Assembly (NCBI GenBank): GCA_029891385.1
Contig: CM057228.1
Coordinates: forward strand, 64,176,523-64,240,522
DNA: 64,000 bases
Direction of reading: 5' to 3'
Source of the DNA: Erythroxylum novogranatense
Lineage: Eukaryota; Streptophyta; Magnoliopsida; Malpighiales; Erythroxylaceae
Shown here: positions 22,545 to 34,146 of the stretch, piece by piece
Layout: each line of letters opens with the position of its first letter
Numbering within the stretch: the first letter of the stretch is position 1
Translations under genes and position numbers: made by a program
The notes under the pieces: model-generated
Databases searched by the model: none
What the model saw: the letters and a program-made list of their open reading frames with translations, nothing else
What the model was told of the DNA's origin: nothing

Positions 22545-25296
22545 TGTTGGGACCCGATCCAGAAACCGGATCCTAACCGAAAAAGCAGAACGGAAAACGG
22601 AATCGAATGGAAACGAAAATTTCGCATCGAAGTTTCGAATCAAAAAATAAAGCATAAGAATCGAAAGCGAAGCGCATACTCGAAGCAAATGCAAATCAGA
22701 ATCGAATATCAAATCGACAGAAATCAATAGAATCGAATCATGAGGTGGGGATAAACGAAATAATCAATTAAACTGAAACATATCCGACATCCGAGAACAA
22801 TAATCAAAGAAAACGATCGAATGAACATAATCGCGTTGGAAACCCTAAGACGTACCACTCTGAAATCCGGTATAATTTTTTTTTTCTTTCTTATTCCTTG
22901 TCTTTTCATTCTTAATCACTTTATTTCATTACATACAAAATCATCATATGCTTGGATGCTCATACAAATCCCAAATCACACTCAAATCATAATAAACTTC
23001 TTAACATTGATACCAATCTCATAAATCCATCTTTCATACATCTAAATTTTATTTTTCTTCTTTTCTAATTTATTTTCTAACAAAAATTCGGCAGCATAAC
23101 GGTTGCATTTATCCTATCCCAAAAATTCATGCAAAGCCAAAATACACTTCTAATATCAAAAAATTCAGAATCATCGGACTATACATCTAAATTTTATTTT
23201 TCTTCTTTTCCAATTTATTTTCTAACGAAAATTTGGCAGCATAACGGCTACATTTATCCTATCCCAAAAATTCCTGCCAAGTCAAAATACACTTCTAATA
23301 TCAAAAAATCCAGAATCATCGGACTCTCCCGTCCGGAATCCAAACACCAGCAAACAAACGCAATCTTAGTTCTAAACGCTTCAATCAAATTCTCATATCA
23401 ATTAACAATATATTTTCCCAAAATCATACACAATTTTATATACAATTTCCAAAATTATTTACAATTACAGATTTTAAATCCGTACATCAACCTCTTCATT
23501 CTTTTGCATCAACCCAATATACACAATTACATACAAACTTCATAAATCATATACTTACATGGCAATTTAAGCCATATCCAATTTTAATACCAAAATCTCA
23601 ATTTACACAAAAATTCAAATACTACAAAATCGAATCGAATGTCTTGACACTCTTTCATCCGATCTCCTGCACGAAACCTGGAGATGGGGATGAAAGGGGG
23701 GGTGAGCTCGGAAGCTCGTGGGTAATATATTTATAAACTGAATAATAAGCAGAAATCAATTTTCATAAACTTTTTGCCAAAAGGCTTAGTTTTCAAACTT
23801 TTCAACTTTCAAATATTTTTCTCAAACCCTTTTCAATTTTCCAAACTTTTCATATCAAATTTCTATAATTTCACGGTTGAAAACCCTTTTTCTCTTTTTT
23901 TCAAAATTTCTCATAAACATCAATGCAATCACATCAGAGAAATTTCACGCACATAAACAAAATCAAAAATCACATAACATAACAAAATGGTTTGGTTTCG
24001 GTCTAACAGAGCGCGATCGCACATTCCAGCATAGCGATCATATGCGATCGTGATGAGGGAGTCCAAATCGAACTCCTAAGCCATTCTTGGGCAGCCGGGA
24101 GAAGGCTATCGAGGGAGAAAGGTAATCGACTCTACGGAGGGGAACTGACCAAACCCATACAATTCACATATTCATGCTTAAAACAAGCAGATTGCCAGAA
24201 GGCACTTTTCAAAATTTCACATTTTCTTTAAAATTTTCATATCATATAATCGTAATGTGTCATAAATGACACCAACATATATCCACATGAATTTATATAA
24301 CAAATCGAATGCAATTCACTTAAATCACATATTTATCAAATTCATCACAATATATGCACTAATTCTTTAAATCATTTAAATCATAAATCCAATAATTTGA
24401 AAACCATGAATTTCATAATTCTTGCATTTTCTAAAACTCATTTTAACCCTTTGAAATCATAATATCAAACATTTACAACCTTTTTCAACCCATTTTATCA
24501 ACAATAATTTATCAAAATCAAATTTTGCTTTCTTAAATTTTCAAAATCACATTCTTAGCTTACAATTCAATAAATAAATATACTACCCACCTCATATCCA
24601 TGCTAACAACTTGCTTTGTGCCTCAATTGCTCCAAAGCCTCCTTCTTTCTTCCAATTTAACATTCCCTAAAGCAATTTCATCAAAATTCAATCTCATAAA
24701 TAACTTAATCCTTCAATTTGATGCAAAAGTCATCAATTCATACTAATTCCAAGATATGTACATCATTAATTTCTAAAATCCTCAAATTCCAAATTGAACC
24801 TAAACCAATTCAATCAAATTCAATATCATAATTAACTTAATTTCTCAAGATATGACTGATAATTAACCAAACTCCAAGATATGACTGATCATAACTCTCA
24901 CTCCCGATATCGAAAAATATCAAACTTTATGGCTACAGAAAGCTCTTGACATAAACTACAAATTTCCAGAAGATAATTTTCTCAAATTCTCCCAAAATCA
25001 AAAAGTCAACTCCCAAGTCAAACAATTTTTCCTATTCATCCCCAAAGTCAAACTTTCTAAATTCTTCAAATTTTCACACTTTTTTTTTAATTCTTGCTAT
25101 TTAACTTCATTTCAATCAACTCATCCACTTGAACTTTTATAAACCATACCAATCTCCACAATTATCAAATACATCAACATCCAATAATGCTTTTCTCATA
25201 AGTTTCCTTAAAGTATACACACAACATATATATATATATATAACACTTATTTTATATCATTTCTTATTTCTAAATTCTACTTAAAAATCGGGGTCC
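22545..25296 (-). repeat. LTR C, with an internal 2 kb deletion and truncated end
   Basis: Starts TGTTGGGACCC. It follows LTR B until about 24846, skips the equivalent of about 19448-21430, and resumes at 24881 to end GGGGTCC at 25296, four bases short of the expected ...AACA. A short duplicated filler marks the deletion (24846-24889). A candidate intron equivalent to that of LTR B lies at 23667-24590. Confidence 0.85.
23667..24590 (-). other. Candidate intron 2 in LTR C
   Basis: Donor GAG|GTGGGTAGTA at 24590, acceptor CGTGCAG|GAGATCGG at 23667. Perfect stem-loop GAGCT-CGGA-AGCTC at 23704-23717, 37 nt away. The loop and pairing differ from LTR B. Confidence 0.4.
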
Positions 25297-25311
25297 CGCA
25301 ATCGCCTTTAG

Positions 25312-26258
25312 CGGAAAGTAATTGGTTTGACGAATGAACATGTATTCATCATGAACCATATCACGAACTTTTCCATAGACAATTACCGTGCAATTCGTCC
25401 TTTCACCATGCTATACCCCACTTGGTTATGAGTATGGGCAAAGTGTTAACTCTTACTAGACTGACTATGTCAAATCTAGTCCAAGTGATATCAGATCTTG
25501 TCCTGGGACTCATTACTTTATATGTCAATGAAGACATTCTTCATGACATATATGCTCCGGCCAGAGACTTCCAAGTAATGACCCTGACAAGAGGCCATGG
25601 GTATCATCTTCTGCTATCACAGAAGTGGTGAATCCTCTATTGGCTACTCAATTACCTTCGAATACCTCAAGCTGTACCCAATCACCACCCTACGAGCGAC
25701 CTCTGTAAGGCAACAAGGAATGGAGTCAAAGTACAGAATCAGTATCCAAGATATCCTTGAGCACCTCAAGTCTAAGGATACTTGCACCATTGCTATGATG
25801 AGATTGTCACTAACATTAGAATAGGACATCCATGTGATGATCTCATAGCAGGTCATCCAATGTACTTACTACCTCTAGTAAGCATTCACATCTCAACACT
25901 AAATATCTCATATTTACAGTTTCTGAGATCCACTGCTTGATCAAATCAAGGAGCTTGAGATGTGCTAGTCTCTCCGGATTACCGATGTCCAGTCTCAGTA
26001 ATCCTATGACTAGGGATAATTTAGATACTGACATAATTGCATATGATAGGAATCTCAGTAGTATGATCACATCACAATTTCCTTCATGTTATGTCATATA
26101 TCATGGACTTCATTAATTTGCTTATAGATCAATATCCATTCATAAATAATGAACATCAAATTAATGAAATATGCCTTTCTTTATTTATTCATAAAGCATG
26201 TACACAACTTTGTACAAAATGCGCTAAAGGCGATTGTCTTCAGGGCACTACTCTAACA
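25312..26258 (-). repeat. Copia 3' LTR, truncated (947 bp of 1839)
   Basis: Matches 33195-34141 base for base in length. The 892 bp equivalent to 32303-33194 are gone. Left of it, 25298-25313 is a 16-bp inverted copy of the LTR's own outer end. The open frame at 25422-25631 (+) recurs in the other LTR at 33305-33514 but is antisense and is not regarded as a gene. Confidence 0.85.
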
Positions 26259-26270
26259 ATCTCCCACTTG
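26259..26270 (-). other. Copia polypurine tract
   Basis: Reads CAAGTGGGAGAT on the minus strand directly before the LTR start TGTTAGAG. It overlaps no coding sequence; the pol stop codon is at 26273-26275. Confidence 0.85.
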
Positions 26271-26272
26271 AC

Positions 26273-29200
26273 CTAAAGCCAATCGCCTTGATATCTAATA
26301 CCATAGGCGAGTACATGAGAATCAAAGTTCTTCTGTGACAATGGCTTTGTCAACGGATCAACAATATTCTGCTCGGTGGGAATTCTCTCGATCTAGACAT
26401 CACCTCGTCCTATGATCTCCCTGATCAGATGATATCTGCGGAGTACGTGTTTGGATCGTTGATGAGACCTTGGTTCTTTCGCCTGCGCAATAGCCCCATT
26501 GTTGTCACAATACAACTGCATGGGCCCATCACAGCTAGGAACCACACCAAGTTCAGTAATGAACTTTTGATCCAAACCGCTTCCTTTCTTCGCTACAGGC
26601 GACAATGTACTCTGCCTCGGTTGTTGAATCTACTGTTGTCTCTTGTTTGGAACTCTTCCAACTAACTGCCCCACCATTCAGTGTGAATATGTAACCTGAT
26701 TGGGATTTGGAATCATCCTTATCAGATTGAAAACTGGCATCTGTATACCCGCTCACTTTGAGATCTCCATCTCCATATATCAAGAATACATCCTTAGTCC
26801 TTCGCAAGTACTTGAGGATATTCTTGATAGCCACCCAGTGACCCTCACCAGGATCCGATTGGTATCTGCTCGTAACACTTAGAGCATATGATACATCAGG
26901 TCTCGTACATAGCATTGCATACATGATAGATCCTACCGCAGATGCATACGGGATCATACTCATGCGCATCCTCTCATCTTGTATCTTAGGACATATAGAT
27001 TTCGAGAGTGTTATCCCATGAGTCACGGGAAGGTACCCTCTCTTGGATTGCTCCATGCTAAACCTCTTTAGCATCTTGTCTATGTACGTTGATTGTGAAA
27101 GACCAAGCAACCTTTTTTATCTATCTCTATAGATCCTTATCCCAAGGATATAAGTTGCTTCACCAAGGTCTTTCATGGAAAATTGTTTGGACAACCAAAT
27201 CTTCACCGATTGTAGCATAGAGACATCATTTCCTAGCAATAATATGTCATCTACATACAGCACAAGGAATACGATTGCAGTCCCATTAACCTTCTTATAC
27301 ATACAGTGTTCATCCGGATTTTCTGAGAAACCAAACTCTTTGATTATCTCATCAAAACGGATATTGCAACTCCTGGATGCTTGTTTCAATCCATAGATGG
27401 ATTTCTGAAGCTTGCATACCTTTTCGCCATCATAGGAGGTGAAGCCCTCAGGTTGTGTCATATACACATCCTCAGCTAGATTTCCATTTAGGAAAGCTAT
27501 TTTCACATCCATTTGCCATATCTCATAATCATAATGAGTGGCAATGGCTAGGAGTATTCTAATGGATTTAAGCGTTGCTACTGGGCTGAAGGTCTCGTCT
27601 TAGTCAACTCCTTGTCTTTGACGAAAACCTTTAGCCGCAAGCCTTGCTTTATAGGTGATCACATTACCATCCATGTCAGTTTTCTTTTTGAAAACCCATT
27701 TACACCCTATGGGTTTGATTCCTTCGGGTGCCTCAACCAAAGTCCATACTTGGTTTTCATGCATGGAATCTATTTCAGCCTGCATGGCATAAAGCCATTT
27801 CTCAGACTCTGAACTCTTCAGAACCTCTTCATAGGTGGTAGGCTCATTATCTTCTATGAGCAATACGTCATTCTGTTCATTCACGAGAAATCCATATCTC
27901 TCGGGAACAGAGCGTATCCTACGTGACCTAAGAACTTCGTGTGTTGTAGAAGGTTGAACTGTTACTTCATTTGTATGAGTCACAGTTTCAGGTTCAGGCA
28001 GTTGATCTGCGTCTGTTCGAGCATCTTGAACTTCTTCAAGTTCAATTTTGCTCCCACTGTCTTCTTGTAAAAGAAACTCTTTCTCTAAAAAGACAATATG
28101 CTTTGAAACAAACACCTTTTGTTCCTCAGCAAGGTAGAATTGATATCTCATTGTTTCTTTAGGATATCCTACGAACAAACACTTGTCAGACTTTGCATCA
28201 AGTTTATCGACCGTGTCCGCTTCACATAAGCGAGACAACCCCAAACTTTCAAATGAGTAAGATAGGTCTTTTGTTAGTCCACATCTCATATAGAGTAACA
28301 TCAATGTCTTTGATGGAACTCGCTTAACAAGTAAACAGTTGTCTCGAGTGCATACCCCAAAAGGATTTTGGTAACTTTGCAAAGCCCATCATTGATCGTA
28401 CCATGTCTAACAAGGTTCGATTTCTCCTTTCTGCCACACCATTATCTTTGTGGTATGTAAGGAGGAGTCCATTGAGATAAAATCCCTTTATCTCGAGATA
28501 ATCAAAAGCTGTTGGTCTAAGTATTCCCCACCACGATCGATCGTAATGTCTTGATACTTTTCCCAAGTTAGTTTTCTACTTCATTTCGAATTGTTTGAAC
28601 TTTTCAAATGCTTGATTTGTATCTCATCGATCTGGTACCCATATCGAGAATAATCATCGATAAAGGTAATGAAGTAAAGACAACCACTTCGGCATGGATG
28701 GACATCGGACCACATACATCCGAATGTATTAGGTCTAATACTCCGATCGCATTCGTTCACCCATTCCCTTAAAGGGTAATTTAGTCATCTTGCCTAATAA
28801 ACAAGATTCACATGTGTCATATGATTCATAATCAAATGAACCTAAACTACCACTCTTATGGAGCTTAACTATCGTCTCTCATTTATATGGCCAAGCGACA
28901 ATGCCATAAGTAAGTTGATTTTAAATTATCTCGTTTATGTCTTTTCGTGTCATTGACATTCATAATTGGATGTGACATATCTAATATGTAAATTCCATTG
29001 CATAATGTACCATACCATAAAGCATTCCATTCAAACTAATAGAACAACCATTGTTACTAAAAGTCAAATGGAAACCAACTCTATTTAAACAAGAAATGCA
29101 TAATATGTTCTTTGTTAATACAGTACAAAATAACATTCATCCAATTTAATTACAAGCCCAGTGGGGAGTGACAAAGGTAAGTGCCTACGGCTAATGCAGC

Positions 29201-29414
29201 AACTCTTGCTCCATTTCCCACACGCAGTCTAGTTCTCCTTCACGAAATGTCTCATCGTCCCCGAGGCCCTGCATATCATTGCATATGTGTGAGCCACAAC
29301 CGTATCTAATACCCATATGTTATGGTCGAAACAGATTAACCTCAATGACAAACATACACGAAGAAGTCGAGGCATCGATGCCTTCTTACGCTTCAATTCT
29401 TCCAGATAGACTTT
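26273..29414 (-). pseudogene. Copia pol: protease, integrase, reverse transcriptase, RNase H
   Basis: Polyprotein that would cut itself, integrate the DNA copy and reverse-transcribe the RNA. Following the gag frame, the protease site reads LDTVVAHICNDM: DTG has become DTV, so it is probably dead. The pre-integrase zinc region with CESCLLGKMTKLPF lies near 28770-28870. Integrase core and C-part include NGVAERRNRTLLDMVRS (about 28450-28400). RT runs from about 27810, with WVFKKKTDMDGN, a stop at 27600-27602 in GVD*DETF, QMDVKIAFLNG and YVDD at 27246-27257. After a stop at 27117-27119 comes RNase H with YTDASF and TEAEY; a frameshift near 26590 leads to CDNNGAI and the natural stop. Few lesions for its length, but inactive. 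Confidence 0.9.
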
Positions 29415-30182
29415 CTAGTTCCGCTTCGGTGGCGGTCTTGCACAATAGAAGCAAGTTCCTTTTGGTGCAGTTTCTTTGGTTTTCTTCTTGGCTACACTTC
29501 CTTTCGGTTTCTTAGACCTTTTCTTCTTCAGCTTCTTTTTCTTTGAACCAGAAGAAGAGTCCACCATAAGCACTTGCCTGCTATCCTTCTTGATAGCTTG
29601 CTCTGCTGTCTTGAGCAGATTGGTCAACTCAGGGATTGTCGTGGATATTTGGTTCATCCGATAATTTAACACAAACTGTGAATAACTATTAGACAATCCA
29701 ACCAGAATTAAGTCAACACTTAATTCATAATCTATAACAAAACCTAAGACAGCCAACCTCTCAATATACCCATTCATCTTCAGTGCATACTGCACTGCAG
29801 ATGAACCTGGAGTCATCTTAGTAATGAAGAGTAGCCTCGAGGTCTCGAACCTTTCAGATCGAGCTTGCTCATCAAATAGCTCCCTAAGATGAAACACTAT
29901 GGTATTAGCATCCATAGACTCATACTGCTTCTGCAGCTCTGGTGACATAGATGCGAGCATAATGCAGGTAGCCATGTCACTGTCTTTAAGATGCTTATGA
30001 TATGCTTTCTGATCCTCATCAGAAGCATCAGCAGCAGGTGGATTAGGAAGTAGAACATCTAGGACATATCCTAGTTCCTCAGACCTGAGAACAATTCTCA
30101 GATTTCTCAACCAATCTAGAAAGTTGGGTCCAGTTAATTTGTTCGAGTCCATAAGCGAGCGCAAGTTCACACTTGAAGTCAT
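29415..30182 (-). pseudogene. Copia gag
   Basis: Starts at the ATG at 30182 (MTSSVNLRSLMDSNKL) and runs 255 codons to a TAG at 29415. It has the plant copia Gag layout: the NFLDWLRNLRIVL block, a helical middle, a Lys-rich tail (KKKKLKKKRSKK), then the start of a CCHC zinc knuckle. The knuckle reads CFYC followed by ARPPPKRN and a stop where CX4HX4C should continue, so RNA binding is lost. Translation past the stop in the same frame (KVYLEELKRKK) shows gag and pol were one frame. Gag forms the particle that packages the element's RNA. Confidence 0.9.
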
Positions 30183-30345
30183 CTTCAATAACCTATAGGG
30201 AAAAGAGAGAAAGAATGTTAGAATAGAATTACATGCATGATCATAAGGACTTGCATGACATGCATATGGCTCCCACTAGTTTCAAAGAATCCATAACCCT
30301 CAGTACGAATCCAAGAAATATTATGAAAAAATGTCCTAGTGGGTC

Positions 30346-30525
30346 GATATCCGACATTACTAAAATGACCTTGGGTTTACCCAACAAGCCACCTTAGGTC
30401 AATCGGTAGGTATCGGTCATACCAATTGCATCATAGATATCCGACATTACTAAAATGACCTTGGGTTTACCCAACAAGCCACTTTAGATCTATCGGCAGG
30501 TATCGGTCATACCATTTGCTTCATA
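30346..30525. repeat. 90-bp tandem duplication in the copia leader
   Basis: Two units (30346-30435 and 30436-~30525) beginning GATATCCGACATTAC; the second carries scattered substitutions. Each contains one TTGGGTTTACCCAA inverted repeat. Confidence 0.85.
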
Positions 30526-30965
30526 GATGCAACTATCGACTAGTGTTATCAACTCGTGATGTATGCACATAGATTGGGTTATCAACTCTTGATGTGTGTA
30601 CATCTGATGTACACTACCCAATTTCGCCTCTGTCCACGTTGACCTTGAGTTTACTCAACAAATCAACGCTTCTAGTGAAAACCGACCCATTAATATGAAA
30701 ATCTTATTTTCATGGTTCGAACATATCCGTATAGAGTGAGCTTGGGTTTATCCAACAACCCAACTCTATAAGAACTCTGGTTCTCCCCATATTAATGGAA
30801 GGTGTTAGTTTTCATATGATGTGTGAGGGTTTTTAGGTCTCATCTTCTTCTTCTCCAAGCCGTAGGATTATAGTCACCATGACTATATGGAATGATTTAG
30901 GGTATTTCATCAATCACATTGAGTCTATATCTAAAATCATCCATCATCCCACCTTTGTATGTTGT

Positions 30966-31180
30966 AAGTCGACTTGTATATATGTAAGTCGACTTATGCT
31001 AGTGTGTAAGTCGACTTATGCATGTGTAAGTCGACTTATGCTACTGTGCACGTACAAGTCGACTTATACCATTGTGCAAGTCGACTTACGTGTCTACAGT
31101 ACACGGACAAGTCGACTTGTGCATGTGTAAGTCGACTTATCCGAGCATACAAGTCGACTTATGCATGTATTAGTTGACTT
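30966..31180. repeat. Array of AAGTCGACTT palindromes
   Basis: Perfect 10-bp palindromes start at 30966, 30986, 31008, 31028, 31056, 31078, 31109, 31129 and 31151, with a variant TAGTTGACTT at 31171. Start-to-start spacing is mostly 20-22 bp (20, 22, 20, 28, 22, 31, 20, 22, 20), about two helical turns. Confidence 0.9.
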
Positions 31181-32287
31181 GTCCATGTGGAATTACTATC
31201 TAATCGGCTAATTTTTCAATCCGTGCAGTTCAAATTCTCAATACCAAGTGTAATACACTTTACCTTGATGTACCAATGAAACACTTTCATTGTTGCTTAC
31301 CATATATAGTCAAACTATACATGAAAAACTTGAAATTGATGAATTCACTCTTATTCATTTAGATTTCCAAATAATTTGAGAATATCAAACTATCACCCTA
31401 AGTATCTCTAGCTAGTCTACATTTTATCAAGATTACTTCGGCACTGGTCACAAAATTGTGACGGCCAAAACAATCAGGACAACGAAATACACTAACGAGA
31501 CGCTAATGTGACATATTTGACATCCGAAAATTTTTGGAAACCCAATTTCAAGAAATTAAATTTGGAAAGCATACAAAATCAATATAACACATTTTTAATC
31601 ACATTAAAAATGATCCAAGGCATTGGAACTGAAAACTACACAATCATACATTTCAAACAAAACAGCTCCAGCAACTTTCTCAAAACTGCCAAGCTCTGTG
31701 TTTTGCTTGAAAAACTCATTGAAACAATTTCAATAAATTCTTAGAAAATTACAGAGGTTACAAAATGTTCACAACATGCTCCATGAATTGTTTTAGGATT
31801 TATTTCCATCAAAAACTCAACCAACCTCAGCAACAAAGCCAATGTTGAATCTGTGTTCCTCAACACAGTTATCCCCAGCAGCACACAATAAATTCTCAAA
31901 TAAATAGTAAATCACCTCGAAAACATTTTTCCATTCTCATAGACATTCATAAACATATTAGAGACATGTCGGTGAAAGAAAATCCAAAAATTTTTTTTTC
32001 TATAATTTATTCTCGAATTTACAAGCATGCCTGTTCATTGAATGTACACAAACACAGCAACCAGAACATTAGGGAATAAATTAGCAAAACCATATCAAAT
32101 CACATTGATAAATTCCAAGCTTCCACAGAAATATGCAAAAATATCTTGTGAACATATCTGGGAAAGAAAATTTCAAAAACAATATTTCTACACTGAATTC
32201 GAAATTAACATTTACAACATGCATCATCGTTACCAGCAATAGGCAACTCCGACCTAGTCATGATTTCTTCGTTATATACGATACAAG

Positions 32288-32301
32288 TGGCTCTGATACC
32301 A
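32288..32301 (-). other. Copia primer-binding site (initiator tRNA-Met)
   Basis: TGGCTCTGATACCA on the + strand, i.e. TGGTATCAGAGCCA on the minus strand, one base from the LTR end. It is complementary to the 3' end of plant initiator tRNA-Met. Confidence 0.9.
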
Positions 32302-32302
32302 C

Positions 32303-34141
32303 TGTAGGAAAATCCCGGTGTGAGAATCACATGCCCACGGTGTGGAAAACAAAAATTTTTGTTCTGGGACCTTCCTGAAAGCCAGGATCCATGTGTCTAT
32401 ACAACAAACTCAAACCATAACGGCCAAAGGAGACCGTCTCTAACGGTATCCATGCAGAGATCGAAGAACCTAACCGGGACAAATCCTTTGACCCAGGAAT
32501 AGCTAGAACAAATTAAAGAGTGCTAGCTCTTACCTTTGTCCTTGGAGAGCTTGAAAAACGATGGTGAAGAGATGAAGAAGCTTGAAAGATGATGAAGATG
32601 AGAGATGAGAGGAAAAAAAACTCTTTCTTCCTTCTTTAAACCAACGACCCACGAAGATAAGGAGAGGAAAACTCTTTTCCTTTTAAAAACCTATCTTCTT
32701 TCCTCACCACCAACGAACATACTCATCTCCTCATCACATTCATTATTTTGTCATCTAGTCATTAAATGAAACTAATGACAAAGCATGAAAATGGAACCTT
32801 CCCTTCCCTTTCCACGTTGCAACATATATATATATATTATTTAATTAATTAATAATATATATATATATATATATTAATGCTGAAGTGGTCTAGTCACACT
32901 GGAGTCGGTCCTACCAGCCTACCGGGTCCCGATATGGGAAAAACCTCCGAAAACCTTTTTCAGCAATATCGATGTCGCGATCTCATCGGGACATATCTCG
33001 ATCTCATCGGGATCCATTTAATTCTTTTGCTCTCCATTTATTGGATCTCTTTCCAAAACTGTTTTACAAATTCTCCGAGACACTCTTATGCGTGTGACCC
33101 ATTGGGTTCCCGGTTATGTTGACCACTTAGATTAACACTTAATCTGAGCAAGTCATGAGTGGTATCTAGCAACATATTATGACCCCCAATTGACCGGAAA
33201 GTAATTGGTTTGATGAATGAACATGTATTCATCATGAACCATATCACGAACCTTTCCATAGACAATTACCGTGCAATTCGTCCTTTCACCATGCTATACC
33301 CCACTTGGTTATGAGTATGGGCAAAGTGTCAACTCTTACTAGATTGACTATGTCAAATCTAGTCCAAGTGATATTAGTTCTTTTCCTGGGACTCATTACT
33401 TTATATGTCAATGAAGACATTCTTCATGACATATATGCTCCGGCCAGAGACTTCCAAGTAATGACCCTGACAAGAGGCCATGGGTATCATCTTCTGCTAT
33501 CACAGAAATGGTGAATCCTCTATTGGCTACTCAATTACCTTCGAATACCTCAAGCTGTACCCAATCACCACCCTATGAGCGACCTCTGTAAGGCAACAAG
33601 GAATGGAGTCAAAGTACAGAATCAGTATCCAAGATATCCTTGAGCACCTCAAGTCTAAGGATACTTGCACCATTGTTATGATGAGATTATCACTGACATT
33701 AGAATAGGACATTCATGTGATGATCTCAAAGCAGGTCATCCAATGTACTTACTACCTCTAGTAAGAATTCACATCTCAACACTAAATATCTCATATTTAC
33801 AGTTTCTGAGATCCACTGCTTGATCAAATCAAGGAGCTTAAGATGTGCTAGTCTCTCCGGATTACCGATGTCCAGTCTCAGTAATCCTATGACTAGGGAT
33901 AATTTAGATATTGACATAATTGCACATGATAGGAATCTCAGTAGTATGATCACATCACAATTTCCTTCATGCTATGTCATATATCATGGACTTCATTAAT
34001 TTGCTTATAGATCAATATCCATTCATAAATAATGAACATCAAATTAATGAAATATGCCTTTCTTTATTTATTCATAAAGTATGTACACAACTTTGTACAA
34101 AATGCGCTAAAGGCGATTGCCTTCAGGGCACTACTCTAACA
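32303..34141 (-). repeat. Copia 5' LTR, complete (1839 bp)
   Basis: Plus-strand ends TGTAGGAAAATCC and CTACTCTAACA. It contains an AT-only inverted repeat at 32824-32876 centred on TAATTAATTA. The outer 947 bp are shared with the truncated 3' LTR. Confidence 0.9.
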
Positions 34142-34146
34142 GTAGA

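Larger units (their letters stand above)
13727..25296 (-). mobile_element. Tandem array of giant-LTR gypsy units (LTR-stub-LTR-stub-LTR)
   Basis: Three LTR copies (A, B, C) alternate with two nearly identical internal stubs at a period of about 5390 bp. On the minus strand each stub starts at a primer-binding site TGGTATCAGAGC (complementary to initiator-tRNA-Met) and ends with GAGGACGAAATTC and the purine tract TTTTAAGATGGGGAGAAA before the next LTR. The stubs have no gag or pol, so the deletion preceded the array's duplication. The GAGGACGAAATT end is typical of chromovirus-type gypsy elements. A unit with 4.69 kb LTRs and 0.7 kb inside is a non-autonomous LARD-like derivative. Confidence 0.85.
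30183..32287 (-). other. Copia leader (untranslated, 2.1 kb) with repeats
   Basis: Unusually long noncoding stretch between primer-binding site and gag. It contains a 90-bp tandem repeat (30346-30525), four copies of a TTGGGTTTACCCAA-type inverted repeat (about 30369, 30459, 30643, 30740), and nine perfect AAGTCGACTT palindromes plus one variant (30966-31180). The rest is AT-rich with no coding sequence. Confidence 0.7.
25312..34141 (-). mobile_element. Ty1/copia retrotransposon, near full-length but mutated
   Basis: Order on the minus strand: 5' LTR (34141-32303), initiator-tRNA-Met primer-binding site, a 2.1 kb leader, gag, protease, integrase, reverse transcriptase, RNase H, purine tract, truncated 3' LTR (26258-25312). 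This protease-integrase-RT order defines copia. Long LTRs (1.84 kb) and the CAAGTGGGAGAT purine tract recall the Tork/Angela branch, which is my inference. The shared 947 bp of the two LTRs differ by about 20-25 bases by eye, so the insertion is not very recent. No TSD test is possible because the left LTR is cut; the right flank is GTAGA. Confidence 0.9.

Noticed and set aside
25422..25631. Repeated 69-codon ORF, also at 33305-33514
   Set aside because: Antisense within the two copia LTRs; conserved only because the LTRs are.
30966..31180. CRISPR-like array
   Set aside because: Repeats are 10-bp palindromes with 10-21 bp gaps in a plant retrotransposon leader; no cas genes, wrong kingdom and repeat size.
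32824..32876. AT inverted repeat as a terminator or origin
   Set aside because: Simple AT repeat inside the copia LTR; present in only one LTR copy because the other is truncated, and no function can be supported.
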